Assembly (NCBI RefSeq): GCF_036898095.1 | Contig: NC_090744.1 | Coordinates: forward strand, 94,801,228-94,865,227 | Direction of reading: 5' to 3' | Length of the DNA: 64,000 bases | DNA from: Palaemon carinicauda | Taxonomy: Eukaryota > Arthropoda > Malacostraca > Decapoda > Palaemonidae | Part shown: in pieces, positions 19,001-30,258 of the stretch | How positions within the stretch are numbered: position 1 is the first letter of the stretch | How the letters are laid out: every line of letters starts with the position of its first letter | Position numbers and translations under genes: made by a program | The notes under the pieces: model-generated | The model's database searches: none | Told to the model about the DNA's origin: nothing | Seen by the model: only the letters and a program-made list of their open reading frames with translations

Positions 19001-20165
19001 TTTGATGGAATCCTGCCTGCATCTGCCAGCCCGAAGATTTCTCCCCCCCCTGGAGCAGGACTCCAATTACGTCTTTCTACATCCAGATGATCAACTCCTT
19101 GGGGGGAACCAGATCAAGTTCCAGCTGAGGGAAAGGAGACTGTCCTGGACTTTTTCTAAGACACTCCCAAGCCCACCGAGACTAAGGTAGCCTTGCCTTA
19201 GTCTAGGTGGGGTCAAGGGTGGCAAGAAGAGGGCTTATGCCCAAGTGCCAGGAGTCTTGCAGTCCCTCAGGTCTGTGAACTCGTCTCATTTGCTTCCTCC
19301 GCCATACATACGACAGAGGAAGTACTACGAGATTGTTGATGACGATCCGTCGCCTCATACTCTAGATCCAGCTATTGTGGCCTTAACCCAAAATATGTCT
19401 CTGGATAAGTTTGCATCCTTGCCGGTAGCCTTTTTGCAGCGGATGCCATAAACATGGAACATGGAGCGGGTTGAAAAGGGTTCTTTGTAGACCGCTTCAG
19501 GGTTAGGGTTAGGGTCGGTGGGGTACCTGTTTAAAAACGAGGACTATTCCATTGACCAGAAGAAGGAGGCAATGTCTGCTTTAATTCTTTCAGGTACCAG
19601 GACAGTGAAGTTTTTACTCAATATCCTCAACCAGTGAATCAAGTGGATTTTGAGATGACGGGATGGTGTAGTCTAAAAATTCCAGAGGCAGGTGCCTATT
19701 AGAGAAGTTATGAAGCTTCGCAACTCCTCACTGGATGGCCCCTCCCTCTTCAACATGGAGGGCATGGAGCCAGTTGCAGAGAGGAAGGAAGGTGAGCCAG
19801 AACTCCCTCCTCCATTGGGCAATGACTTCTTACCCTTACAACTCGGCACCGCTGCCACAGCGATTGTTCCCGTTCAATCACCAGGGACATAAAAAAGGGT
19901 TACAACCACCTAAGCAGGCAGCTTAGAATAAGCAGGAATCTAAGCAACCCTCTCGAACATGAGGCTCCAAGGGTAGAAGAGCGAAGGCAGGAAAGCGTGG
20001 CCATTCCTGCTAGGAGGTTTGGCATCAATGACCTTAGATGTCAGGATGCCAGATAACTCTTAATCAATCAATCAATCCTGCTAGGGGGACATAACTCCTA
20101 CCACTCCACCAGTGGCAGGATACCTACATAGCAGGTGGCAGAGGTGGATGTTCTGGATCATCTTA
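16045..20165 (+). mobile_element. DIRS copy F (C family), truncated after Gag
   Basis: The left terminal region at about 16060-16205 matches that of copies E and C, with CTCTTTACATTGGAG and the ACTAGTTAATGGCGGGTAG block. Gag remnants follow from 16418. At about 20090-20150 the sequence ACTCCACCAGTGGCAGGATA corresponds to the start of the RT region (CPPVxGxLxS in copies C and D). After that similarity ends, so RT, recombinase and right end are missing. Confidence 0.7.
16418..19925 (+). pseudogene. DIRS Gag relic (copy F)
   Basis: Pieces of the C-family Gag in several frames. 16418-16620 encodes the cysteine cluster (CPGCRGYTCSQASPCNEC) followed by the basic run RGRKKKAKRDSSPSSSSS. 18860-19450 includes SSHLLPPPYIRQRKYYEIVDD, matching NKLLPPxxVxQRRYFxIxEE of copies C and H. 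19700-19800 includes LRNSSLDGPSLFNMEGME, matching the LRHSxLEGxxLFEPKDVE segment. Many stops and frame changes separate them, so no Gag can be made. It acts here only as a fossil that fixes the element's family and orientation. Confidence 0.7.
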
Positions 20166-21174
20166 AAGCAAGCTTGTTACTGTAATCGCTAATGGGAGTG
20201 GATTGTTGTGAGGAAAACTTGTTAATGTAATAGCTAGAGGGAGTAGGAAAGAGTTAGGTGATAGGTATGTCAATATCTTGGGTCAAAATAATTCAGCTTG
20301 GTGAGGACAAGTGGACAACAGTGAGTACACTCAATCTTGCAAACCTTAGTGGTAAGGGTCTAGTGGGTAGAACAGACAGCTGCATTCCCAAGGCAGCAAA
20401 ACAAGAAGAAATCTCTCTTTTGGTGTGCGAGGAAAATAAAGAGTCCTTAAACTTCATCTCAACAACGTATCAAAGCCTTAGCACACTCCCCATCTATGAC
20501 TGAGCTGGAATGCTTCAGATTGAAGTAAGGTTAAGTTAACGTAATAGCTGATAAAAAAGAGAAAATCTAGGAAAGGATGCTCAACAATTACAAGTTATAT
20601 GCTCTGAAAATTTCAAACCCTTTAAAATTGCTCATCTCCCATACACTGCAAGTGTTATATTAAACACAATCCTTTTAATCCACAACAAATGTTGAGTTTT
20701 TAACTAAAGATGACATGAGGAAAAACATGACTAAACAACGATGAATGAAAAAGAACATAAAATCAAGATTGCAGTGCAAAATCAAAATTTTTTAGTACTC
20801 TCAACCCAAACTAGGCTAACAATGCAAATTGTAGCCCATGAAAGGCTAGCCTTTGTAAATTGGTTGTTCAATCGGGTAGTATTAGAAAATGATAATCCAA
20901 AAATACTGTAATAGAAATATTCTAAAATCATATCAGTTTTAAAACCTGAATAATAACTCTTGGCTATGTTAGAATTTTTTGCTAAATAACTCTTCATGAA
21001 ATTTCAAGTGACCATTGGAACGCTGCAAAACAACATTGCAATCCTCTAAATAACGCACTCTGGTAGGTTAACCCTGGTATTAAGCTTTTCCAAATCCGAA
21101 TAAAAAAAACTACAATGATCACACGTGGAAAAAAGAAAATGACAAATTTCAAAGTACTGTACTGTAATAATACA
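20166..21174. other. Interval without a recognisable gene
   Basis: Contains an inexact repeat of the form CTTGTTA(C/A)TGTAAT(C/A)GCTA (near 20168 and 20220) and AT-rich DNA. It lies between the truncated end of copy F and the right end of copy E. The small frames here have no recognised relatives. Confidence 0.45.
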
Positions 21175-21179
21175 AATTT

Positions 21180-21520
21180 GGAATACAGTAATTTGTATTT
21201 TTCCTAACTATACAAACCTGAAGCTCTTTACATTGAAGTATTATTTTGGTGATAGCTGAAACCATCCGTTAAAGTTTTTGTGAGGTGTAACTACCTTCCG
21301 CTAGTTAGCGGAGGGGGTCAGTGCAGGTAGACCAACCACCGTACTCACACAAGCACTAGTAAACAAATGTCACTTTGCAACTGCGGCAGGACTTCTGGGG
21401 GAAGGTAATGGCGAGACTAGTAGGTGCAAAAAGCTTCAGTTTTGTATGGTTAGGAAAAATACAAATGATTTCAAATTTGTCATTTTTTCCGACACCAGAT
21501 AGGAGACTCACCCCATGGTT
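21180..21520 (-). repeat. DIRS copy E right terminal repeat and ICR
   Basis: The right end begins near 21191 with ATTTGTATTTTTCCTAACTA and the repeat region runs through the CTAGTTAGCGGAGGGGG block. The ICR lies at about 21440-21510. Its centre has inverted arms GGAAAAATACAAAT (21453-21466) and AAATTTGTCATTTTTTCC (21473-21490). Confidence 0.75.
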
Positions 21521-21964
21521 GGTGGAAGTCCCTAAAACTAACTGGCTGGAGACCATCCCTCTGTGCAAGCATGAGCTGTTTAGAGAGAACCCTGATACCT
21601 CATGATCCTAAAAGGATGACAGCCTGGCCAATTGGTGCTAGCATAAAATTTAGCAATGTGACTACCAGGTAAGCTTAAAATTGGAGCTAAATCCCTCACT
21701 TAACCTAGACATTGCTCAACTACACCTTGCAGGGAGAACGGGGACATAACAAATATGTATGTATACAGTATATACCAGGTTGCACAAAGCATGGTATCCA
21801 CCTGTAGTCAGAGGAGGTCAGTTTGGAGAGCTGCTCTGATGCTGAACCCCTAGAGAGAGGAGAATGGAGTAAGAAGTAGCCAGTCACTCACACATTCATT
21901 CTAGTCTTACCACACATTCATTCTAGTCTTATTCGCAGGTAACATCTTCCCTCAACCAGCTGCT

Positions 21965-22800
21965 ACTTGTCCTACCAGGGAGCTGAGGTGTTAGTGACAA
22001 CGTTTTGTGGGTTATGTCTTGCAGTTAATGGGGGATTTGGCCACTGTTTGCAGTTTCCACACACCAGCTTGTAACACCTGCGGAATGTATGAACACTTCT
22101 GGCTTCATGTTGGGCTCTGAGGTTCTTTTAAAGCATTTCCTCCATGCCCTCACAGGGCAGAGTAACAGTTTGTCTGGGTCCTCTGTTACAGAACGGAGAC
22201 TCTCAATTTGGAAGGAACTGACTAGGATCCACTCCAGCAGGGTTTTGAGTCATTGCTGTGACTCTGGGACGAATCAGAGTGTCACTTGCCCCCATTCCCG
22301 TAAATGAGTGATGTCATAGACCCGACCATGTAGGTTGCTGACATTCTTTGCAGAGGACAGCTAGGAAGAACACCGTCTTTCGAGTCGAATCATGATCTGA
22401 TGATTGACGAAGACAATGTTCCTTCAGTGAGCGCAGTATTCCACTATGTTCCCAGATGGTCTAATTCCCGACTGAGGGTAGGTGTGCTCAGAATTCTGTA
22501 CAAGAAGAGATCATTCTGTTGAGGAGGGAATGCTAACTTTGTTCAGTTTAAAATGATGCTTAAGGCCGAGTGATAGCCTTTCATTGCCGATACCAAACAA
22601 AGTTTTCCTCCCTGAGAAACAACAGGAGCTCCACTATTATTTGTATAGTGGCACTGAGGGAATGGATACCCCATCTATGACATCAACCACAAAGGATGGT
22701 CCACTTTGCCTGGTTTATCAAGGAGATATTTCCCCAGAGGTATCCTGCTATTCTTTTGTCCCCAGTCTCGAAAGCCTTTCTTTCTGAGGGGTTGATAGAT
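21965..22800 (-). pseudogene. DIRS tyrosine recombinase relic (copy E)
   Basis: The minus strand aligns with the copy C recombinase in broken frames: the segment at about 22140-22210 gives FQIESLRSVTEDPDKLLLCP, matching the central part of the catalytic domain. 21990-22080 aligns with the C-terminal part around the nucleophile Tyr. Frameshifts and stops disrupt it. In this copy the Glu codon (GAG) is kept at the position where copy C has a TAG stop, which shows that the copy C stop is a derived mutation. Confidence 0.65.
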
Positions 22801-23318
22801 AACCACTCGGCGTGAAGACGAAGCAATGGAATCGATTTATGGAAGGTCTCCACGTGGTTATCTAAGTAGATTGGGAAGTGTTGGGAGCCCTCTTGGTGCC
22901 TCTGTGAGCAGATGCAAAAGGGCCAGGAATCACTGCATGTTGCCACAACTGAGCTACTGTACTAGTGTCATCAAGGGATTTTGCAATGCCCTGTTTAGAA
23001 GCCTCATTAATATACCGAAGGAGGGGAACGTGTAGACTTCTGTCCGGTCCCATGGATGTTGAAAGGCTTCTTGTAAGATTGCCTGGGTACCCGATACTGG
23101 CAAGTAGTACACCAGAAGATTTTGGTTTAGGTATGACGTAAACTGGTCGCTTGTCGGTGAACCTTACAAAGACAAACTTATTTGGCTAACTGTCGTCTCC
23201 GAGACCATTGGGAGCCTACTATCTGAGTAACCTAGGTCAGGTTGTCCACCAGCTCGTTCTTTTTGCCCAGGATGAAAGAAAGGCTATGGAGTTCTCCTTC
23301 CCTCTGAGGATCCCACAG

Positions 23319-23640
23319 CTAATTGGCAGAGGTGCCATGAAAAGTACCTTCTCGCTTGTTTGTATGTGACACAACCACAGTGTTGGTGCTCATCAGCACT
23401 ATGGAGTGCCCTGAAATGAGCTGATGGAGTTGTTTGAGGGCCAGAAAGACTGACCTCATTCCAGGAGTTTTATGTGGTACTTGCTCAGATTCGAACCAAA
23501 GTCCGGATGCTGAGGCGTGACAGGTGAGTCTCCCTTTTCTTTTGATGAATTCATGAAGAGCAACAAATATGGGGGAGGAGAGAGAGGGTCTACTCCCCTG
23601 AGCAGGTTGGTATCTGCCACCCACCAATCGGGTCTCTCTT
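23319..23640 (-). pseudogene. DIRS RNase H relic (copy E)
   Basis: The minus-strand translation contains ASGLWFESEQVPHKTPGMRS, VFLALKQLHQLISGHSIVLM and STNTVVVSHTNKREGTFHG. These match the RNase H of copy C (LWSESEKCLHINLLEMKAVF, VVMSDNTTVVAYINKQGGTF). The catalytic SDN has become STN, losing the Asp, and the conserved LLEMK Glu region reads PGMRS. The domain is therefore inactive. The neighbouring methylase-like and RT regions are barely recognisable. Confidence 0.7.
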
Positions 23641-23869
23641 CTGCTTTAGATCTACCAGCACTGAGGTGTTCAGTGGATTGAGGTGTTAAGACCCAAAGGT
23701 GGAACCGTTGGAGGATGACCGGTCGATCCTGAGACCGCCTGCTTCATAATCTGGACAGGGTCCAGGAACCAGGAGTTGCCTCTCGAGAACGAGACTGTTC
23801 CCGATTGAACCCCACAAGCCGGTTTCCTTGGATTAGGTGGAATGATAAGGAAATGGGAAGGCATGAGAG

Positions 23870-24640
23870 GATGTCACCTCGTGCCCTTCCTTGTGTTTGA
23901 CTTCTTTAAGGAAGTGGGCGCTGTCCAAGTCTGACCAAGAGATCATCTGTGAAGGAAATGCTACCTGCCCTTGCAAAGGAACTTGCTGTTCCTCTCGCAA
24001 AGTAGATCAACTGCAAGGTGAGCGTTGGCAAGGCGAAAGCTGATAAGGTGCACTAATGCACGCAAGCTTCTCAGCTCGCCCAGGTAAAGTGTAGTCCACC
24101 TGTGTGCCTCTACCTCCCTGCATGCATACGCGAGGTAGAACTCTCCTTTATTCCAGACAATGTTTCTTGTGCGAGTGACTCTTGGTAGAAAGACTCGCCT
24201 CAGAAAGCACCAAGCATAGCAGAAGTGAGTTGCACAGCTTCATCTGGCAGACGATCTCGCCCACCCACCTCGCTAGATGATAGGGACAAGATTCGTCCGC
24301 TATATTCCACATAGCATGCTATCTTGCGAAGGAATCTGACATTGTCAAAGAAGGGCGAGAAAGCATGAACGGAACGATGTATCCCTCTTTGAGTACAGAG
24401 ACCGACTGAGGTTCAGTCTTTTGAAGTATCTACCTCTATCATTAAGATAATGGATGACCTGGATCGCACGCCAACCTACGTCATGCAAAAGACCTTGCCC
24501 ACCCACCTTGCTAGTGCCCGGTGAACAGTTGCGCACCAGTGCACAAGACTTGGGTCTATGCCCACGCCCAAGAAGAATGAACTAGAGTACAGTACAGTAC
24601 TCTCGTACGACCTGCCTCCCGCAGAAGCCTGGTGGGTAGT
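23870..24640 (-). pseudogene. Remnant around the RT start of copy E
   Basis: On the minus strand, about 24400-24350 reads VSVLKEGYIVPFMLS, matching the VSVISQGYRVPFTTS segment that precedes RT in copy C. Almost all RT motifs downstream of it are gone, replaced by about 450 bases that I could not assign. The hAT copy 1 insertion follows on the other side. Confidence 0.45.
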
Positions 24641-25690
24641 GTTAATCATTTCTACATTTCTAACTTGTGTTAGCTAGGTTTGGGCTGGATTACAAGAATT
24701 TAATTTTGCATTACAACAGATGGGGCTCCTGCAATGGCATGCAATGGCAGGTAAAAAGAATTGTCTGGTAGGATTGTTGAAGGGTAGAATGGAGTCTCAA
24801 AATATTAACTCGTCTTCACTTATTGTCCTGCAATGTATTATAAACCAGAAATCTTTATGTGCAATGACAGTATACTTTCCACATGTAACCAAATGTTCTT
24901 GTGATAGCAGTCAACTTCATTAGGTCAAAAAGTCTGAATCATCGCCAGTTTAAAAAGTTACAGGCAGATACTGAAGCACAATACTTTGATGAAGTATTTT
25001 TTGAAGTCAGGTGGCTAAGTAAAGCAGGGAAGCTGAAAACAGCATATAAACTTTTGAATGAAGTCGCGCTCTTCTTAGGCATGAAAGGTAACTCTATCCC
25101 TGAAATGAATGATAATGCATGAACTGTGACTTAGCATTTTTGGTAGGTATAACAGACTATCTCAGTACCCTAAATATTATGCTTCCAGAGAAAGCTCAAC
25201 TCATTAATGATTTGTTCCACCTGATCAAAGGGTTTCAGACCAAATTACAGTTGTGGGAATCACAAATCAGTAATCAAAACACAGCCCACTTCCAAACATT
25301 AAACAACCATGTAATAAGCGGTGAACAGTGTCTGAAATAGGATGAAAGGTTGCCAGTTCTACAAGAAGAATTTTCAATGAGATTTCATGACCTTAGAAAA
25401 CATTCACTAGCTATTGAACTGTTTGCTTCCCCATTTCATGTGGATGTGGAAACTATTACAGAGGATATGAAAATTGAAATAATGGAACCGCAGTTTAATA
25501 ATGAACTAAGAAATAAGTATGGTGGGTAGGTCCATATGTCAGTTCTATAAACAACATTTATCAAACAAAATATCCCAAACTATCTGGTCATGCAAGGAAG
25601 ATGATGGCAGATTTTAGTAGCACGTATGCAGTGCACATCTCTTTTCAAAAATGAACCTCTGTCTCACAAATGCAGGAGGAAGTAACTTTG
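24640..25690 (+). mobile_element. hAT-type transposon fragment, copy 1
   Basis: A plus-strand segment about 1 kb long, nearly identical to 27311-28310. It encodes parts of a hAT-superfamily transposase of the kind that also gave rise to vertebrate GTF2IRD2 and ZBED proteins. No clear terminal repeats or target duplications could be found for this copy, so it may be a fragment or a local duplicate of copy 2 rather than an independent insertion. Confidence 0.65.
24720..25340 (+). pseudogene. hAT transposase fragment, copy 1
   Basis: Three frame-shifted pieces. The first holds CLVGLLKGRMES and LQCIINQKSLCAM, matching the HCIIHQxxLCAK region of hAT/GTF2IRD2-like proteins. The second (24901-25122) holds VNFIRSKSLNHRQFKKL, the hallmark NHRQF motif, then EVRWLSKAGKLK. 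The third (25119-25340) holds CDLAFLVGITDYLSTLN. A TGA at the NDNA junction and at least one earlier frameshift break the gene. The zinc-finger N terminus and the C-terminal dimerisation region are absent. The same TGA occurs in copy 2, so both share a defective ancestor. Confidence 0.75.
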
Positions 25691-25699
25691 ATAACTTAC

Positions 25700-27048
25700 A
25701 TCACCATAAGTCTAGACCACGGTAACCCCAACCATTGTCTAGAGAGACCACCTGCAAGAATGCAGATTCTGACTTGCCTTCCTCCATGTTGGGAGCCTTA
25801 GGGCTAGCAGTTGTCGGTAGATTACCAACAGAATTGTCAGAATCAGTGCATGGGTCGCTGTCGGGGTTGAGCATGGGGAATGAGACTGATAGGGTCAACA
25901 CTGACCTCCTGTACAGGCCTTTGAAGTTTTGGGTCTTCCAAAAGTCTGGCGGCCAAATTCGTATCCTTCCATTCATGGAGTTCATTAGTCAAAGAAACAA
26001 GAATGCTTAACTGAGCTTCTGCTGCCCTGCTACGGAAGATGGTTACTTTGGGGCTAGCACCCAGCTGTGCTGCACCTCCGAGGCGGAAAAATATACGACC
26101 GCATTAGGCCAGAGCTTGAGTGAGTCAACTAACTAAATCTCTATCAGAGAGCTCGAGTTCCCTATGGATCCTGGTATGGTATGCGTCACCAGGCAGAGGA
26201 GTAACCTGTCTAGGCCAATACTGCTTCTGTGTTGGTTTAATGGGAACCACTCCCAACCTTTCCCATTCAGGAGCAATCCCATATGTTCTGGGTTTAGCTT
26301 CAAGTGCTTCTTGGTGATGCTGCCACCTACAGTAGAAGTGTGAACCTTTTGTACGGAGGATGAAACTAGAGGAACCCCAGCCGGAAAAGGCGTAGGACAC
26401 TGGGCAACAGTGGAAGCCTGAGCTAGAATCACTGGCGCCGGCATCTAGGCCTGAGGAGGAATTGCGAGGCTGGTATATGCAGCATGACGCAACCTCAGGT
26501 CGGACGGAGCTACCATGTCCCAGCAATACCCAACAACCCTCCCAGGATATCACACTCTGGTCTGTCAAAGAGAACTGGGGAGCAGGAACGATGGAGGGCC
26601 GCTGCTCTAAGGATCTCCTACGGGAGAGCCTCATGAGACAAGCCTGAAGCCAATCATTCACTGTTAACTTGCGCCTGTACCTGAGTGTAAACCTGTTGTA
26701 GGGGCACACGAGGCTGATATACTGTATACGAGACTTCACTAGATCACGAGTAAGCAGAACTTCCAGAGGTAGTGCAGTCGCAATCATGAGGCAATTCAAT
26801 AGTCTCTCTGCTAGTAGAAAGCATGCTAGCCGGTGGCTCACGAGCTACCTGATGGAGTAGTTTGTGCTCACCAGCAACAGTAGAGGTATTAGGGGAAATG
26901 CGCAGATGTTTTGCACCGTTCCCCTACTTCCCTGGCAAGCTCTGACGAGGTTAGCCTGGCAAGTTACTGCAGTTAACCTGGCTTGCTGGAAACTATGAGA
27001 ATCTCGCGAGAACCCAGCTGCGGTAGTACACTGGTTTGCAGGATGATC
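25700..27048 (-). pseudogene. DIRS Gag relic (copy E), middle and C-terminal part
   Basis: Minus-strand pieces between the two hAT copies. Near 25780 the translation SESAFLQVVSL matches the QESEHAFWQVLTLM segment of the copy C Gag. Longer open stretches upstream (for example 26841-26125) keep an amino-acid composition like Gag but align poorly. Frames change repeatedly and no Gag could be produced. Orientation and position agree with the Gag N terminus found at 35239-36060 on the far side of hAT copy 2. Confidence 0.5.
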
Positions 27049-27197
27049 ATCTAGATCAGGCCTGTGCAACCTGCGGCCCTAAAGACTTCTCAGTACGGCC
27101 TGACCCTCCAAAAATGAATATCCCACAGTGCGGCTCATGGAGCCAACTGCCAAGCTGAAAATTTACTAAACCTTAATAACTTATATTCCTAAGATGT

Positions 27198-27200
27198 TGT

Positions 27201-27281
<81 letters not shown>

Positions 27282-27287
27282 GAGAGA
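27198..27287. repeat. (GA)n microsatellite in hAT copy 2
   Basis: About 90 bases of almost pure GA repeat, with two GATAGA interruptions near its end. It lies between the left end of hAT copy 2 and its transposase remnant. Confidence 0.95.
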
Positions 27288-27387
27288 TGCTGTAGCCTTC
27301 ACCCATCAGGAATAATACTTGTGTTAGCTAGGTTTGGGCTGGATTACAAGAATTTAGTTTTGCATTACAACAGATGGGGCTCCTGCA

Positions 27388-28315
27388 ATGGCAGGTAAAA
27401 AGAATTGTCTGGTAGGATTGTTGAAGGGTAAAATGGAGTCTCAAAATATTAACTCGTCTTCATTTATTGTCCTGCAAAGTATTATAAACCAGAAATCTTT
27501 ATGTGCAATGACAATATACTTTACGCATGAAACCAATGTTCTTGTGAAAGCAGTCAACTTCATTAGGTCAAAAAGTCTGAATCATCGCCAGTTTAAAAAG
27601 TTACAGGCAGATACTGAAGCACAATACTTTGATGAAGTATTTTTTGAAGTCAAGTGGCTAAGTAAAGCAGGAATGCTGAAAAGAGCATATAAACTTTTGA
27701 ATGAAGTCGCGCTCTTCTTAGGCATGAAAGGTAACTCTATCCCTGAAATGAATGATAATGCATGAACTGTGACTTAGCATTTTTGGTAGGTATAACAGAC
27801 TATCTCAGTACCCTAAATATTATGCTTCCAGAGAAAGCTCAACTCATTAATGATTTGTTCTACCTTATCAAAGGGTTTCAGACCAAATTATGGTTGCAGG
27901 AATCACAAATCAGTAATTAAAACACAGCCCACTTCCAAACATTAAATAACCATGTAATAAGCGGTGAACAGTGTCTGAAATAGGATGAAAGGTTGGCAGT
28001 TCTACAAGAAGAATTTTCAATGAGATTTCATGACCTTAGAAAACATTCACTAGCTATTGAACTGTTTGCTTCCGCATTTCATGTGGATGTGGAAACTACT
28101 GCAAAGGATATGTAAATTGAAATAATGGAACCGCAGTTTAATAATGAACTAAGAAATAAGTATGGTGGTAGCTCCATATATCAGTTCTATAAACAACATT
28201 TATCAAACAAAATATCCCAAACTATCTGGTCATGCAAGGAAGATGATGGCAGATTTTAGTAGCACGTATGTAGTGCACATCTCTTTAAAAAAAATGAACC
28301 TGGTTAAGAATAAAT
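27388..28315 (+). pseudogene. hAT transposase fragment, copy 2
   Basis: Holds the same motifs as copy 1: CLVGLLKGKMES, QSIINQKSLCAM, VNFIRSKSLNHRQF and EVKWLSKAGMLK, in one open frame from 27388 to 27765. The shared TGA after NDNA and a frameshift follow, then CDLAFL. Continuing frames give a segment ending FWSSLTDRHLK near 28345, where DIRS copy B is inserted. After the insertion PDIDQLVK continues the hAT C-terminal region, though not in perfect frame. The frame from CLVGLL to NDNA is less broken than in copy 1, so copy 2 is closer to the parent sequence. Confidence 0.75.
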
Positions 28316-28589
28316 TTTGGTCATCACTAACTGATAGGCACTTAAAATGTTATTTTTATAATAAAATAAATTTTTGAATATACTTACCCGGTGATTATAT
28401 AAGCTGCAACTCTGTTGCTCGACAGAAAACTCTACGTTAAAAATCCGCCAGCGATCGCTATGCAGGTAGGGGGTGTACTTCAACAGCACCATCTGTCGTG
28501 CAGGTACTCAGTACTCAATGTAAACAAAGAACTCAATTTTCTCCTCGGTCCACTGCGTCTCTATTGGGGAGGAAGGGAGGGTCCTTTAA

Positions 28590-28690
28590 TATATAATCAC
28601 CGGGTAAGTATATTCAAAAATTTATTTTATTATAAAAATAACATTTTTCAATATTTAACTTAGCCGGTGATTATATAAGCTGATTCACAC
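28590..28690 (-). repeat. DIRS internal complementary region (copy B)
   Basis: Repeats the complement of both outer ends: TGATTATATAAGCTG occurs here and at 28391-28406, and in inverse at the far end near 34715-34730. Two inverted arms at about 28609-28630 and 28634-28655 flank the junction. The arm sequences are nearly the same as in copy A although the flanks differ. Confidence 0.85.
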
Positions 28691-29085
28691 CCAGGGGGGT
28701 GGGTAGAGACCAGCAATAAATGTTTATATTATTATGAGCTAAGGATTTTTTATTTCATTTTAGCAGTTATCAAAATAACAAACTTAAAATAAATAAGTAC
28801 CTGGTAAGGAAGTCGACTTGAACAATTACTCTGCCTTTTTAAGTACGTCTTCCTTACGGAGCCTCGCGATCCTCTTAGGATGCTGAGCGACCCCTAGGAG
28901 CTGAAGTATCAAGGGTTGCAACCCATACAACAGGACCTCATCAAAACCTCTAATCTAGGCGCTTCTCAAGAAATGACTTTGACCACCCGCCAAATCAAGT
29001 AGGATGCGAAAGGCTTCTTAGCCTTCCGGACAACCCAAAAACAATAATAAAACATTTCAAGAGAAAGATTAAAAAGGTTATGGAA

Positions 29086-30258
29086 TTAGGGAATTGTAGT
29101 GGTTGAGCCCTCACCCACTACTGCACTCGTTGCTACGAATGGTCCCAGAGTGTAGCAGTTCTCGTAAAGAGACTGGACATTTTTAAGATAAAAAGACGCG
29201 AACACTGACTTGCTTTTCCAATAGGTTGCGTCGATTATACTTTGCAGAGATCTATTTTGTTTAAAGGCCACGGAAGTTGCGACAGCTCTAACTTCGTGTG
29301 TCCTTACCTTCAGCAAAGCTTGGTCTTCCTCATTCAGATGGGAATGAGCTTCTCGTATTAACAGTCTGATAAAATAGGATAAAGCATTCTTTGACATAGG
29401 CAAAGATGGTTTCTTAACTGAACACCATAAAGCTTCAGACGGGCCTCGTAAAGGTTTACATAGTTCGTTTTAAATAGAACTTAAGAGCTCTTACAGGGCA
29501 TAAGACTCTTTCTAGTTCATTTCCAACCATACGATAAGTTTGGAATATCGAACGATATTGGCCAAGGCCGAGAAGGCAGCTCGTTTTTGGCTAGAAAACC
29601 AAGTTGTAGAACATGTAGCCGTTTTGGATGAGAATCCGATGTTCTTGCTGAAGGCATGAATCTCACTGACTCTTTTAGCTGTGGCTAAGCATACCAGGAA
29701 AAGAGTCTTTAAGGTGAGATCTTTCAGGGAGGCTGATTGTAGCGGTTCGAACCTGTCTGACATAAGGAATCTTAGTACCACGTCTAAATTCCAACCAGGT
29801 GTAACCAAACGACGCTCCTTCGTGGTCTCAAAAGACTTAAGGAGGTCCTGTAGATCTTTATTGTTGGAAAGATCTAAGCCTCTGTGACGGAAGACTGATG
29901 CCAACATGCTTCTGTAACCCTTGATAGTGGGAGCTGAAAGAGATCGTTCTTTCCTCAGATATAAGAGGAAGTCAGCTATTTGAGTTACAGAGGTACTGGT
30001 CGAGGATACGGATACTGACTTGCACCAGTTTCGGAAGATTTCCCACTTCGATTGGTAGACTCTAAGGGTGGATGTTCTCCTTGCTCTAGCAATCGCTCTG
30101 GCTGCCTCCTTCGAAAAGCCTCTAGCTCTCGAGAGTCTTTCGATAGTCTGAAGGCAGTCAGGCAAAGAGCGTGGAGGCCTTGGTGTACCTTCTTTACGTG
30201 TGGCTGACGTAGAAGGTCCACCCTTAGGGGAAGTGTTCTGGGAACGTCTACTAGCCAT
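29086..30258 (-). pseudogene. DIRS tyrosine recombinase (copy B), two frameshifts
   Basis: Aligns along its length with the copy A recombinase. The start is an ATG at 30258-30256 (MASRRSQNTSPKGGP), at the same place as in copy A. The first catalytic Arg (ATAKRVSEIHA), the His-x-x-Arg pair (THEVRAVATS) and the Tyr (FASFYLKNVQS) are all preserved. Two small indels, near 29530 and near 29458, move the central part out of frame, so no full protein is made. The N-terminal piece spans 30258-29512 and the C-terminal piece 29403-29086. The preserved catalytic residues point to fairly recent death. Confidence 0.85.

Noticed and set aside
24720..28315. Host gene related to GTF2IRD2
   Set aside because: Two near-identical broken copies inside repeats, with hAT-like ends around one, indicate a transposon rather than a domesticated host gene.
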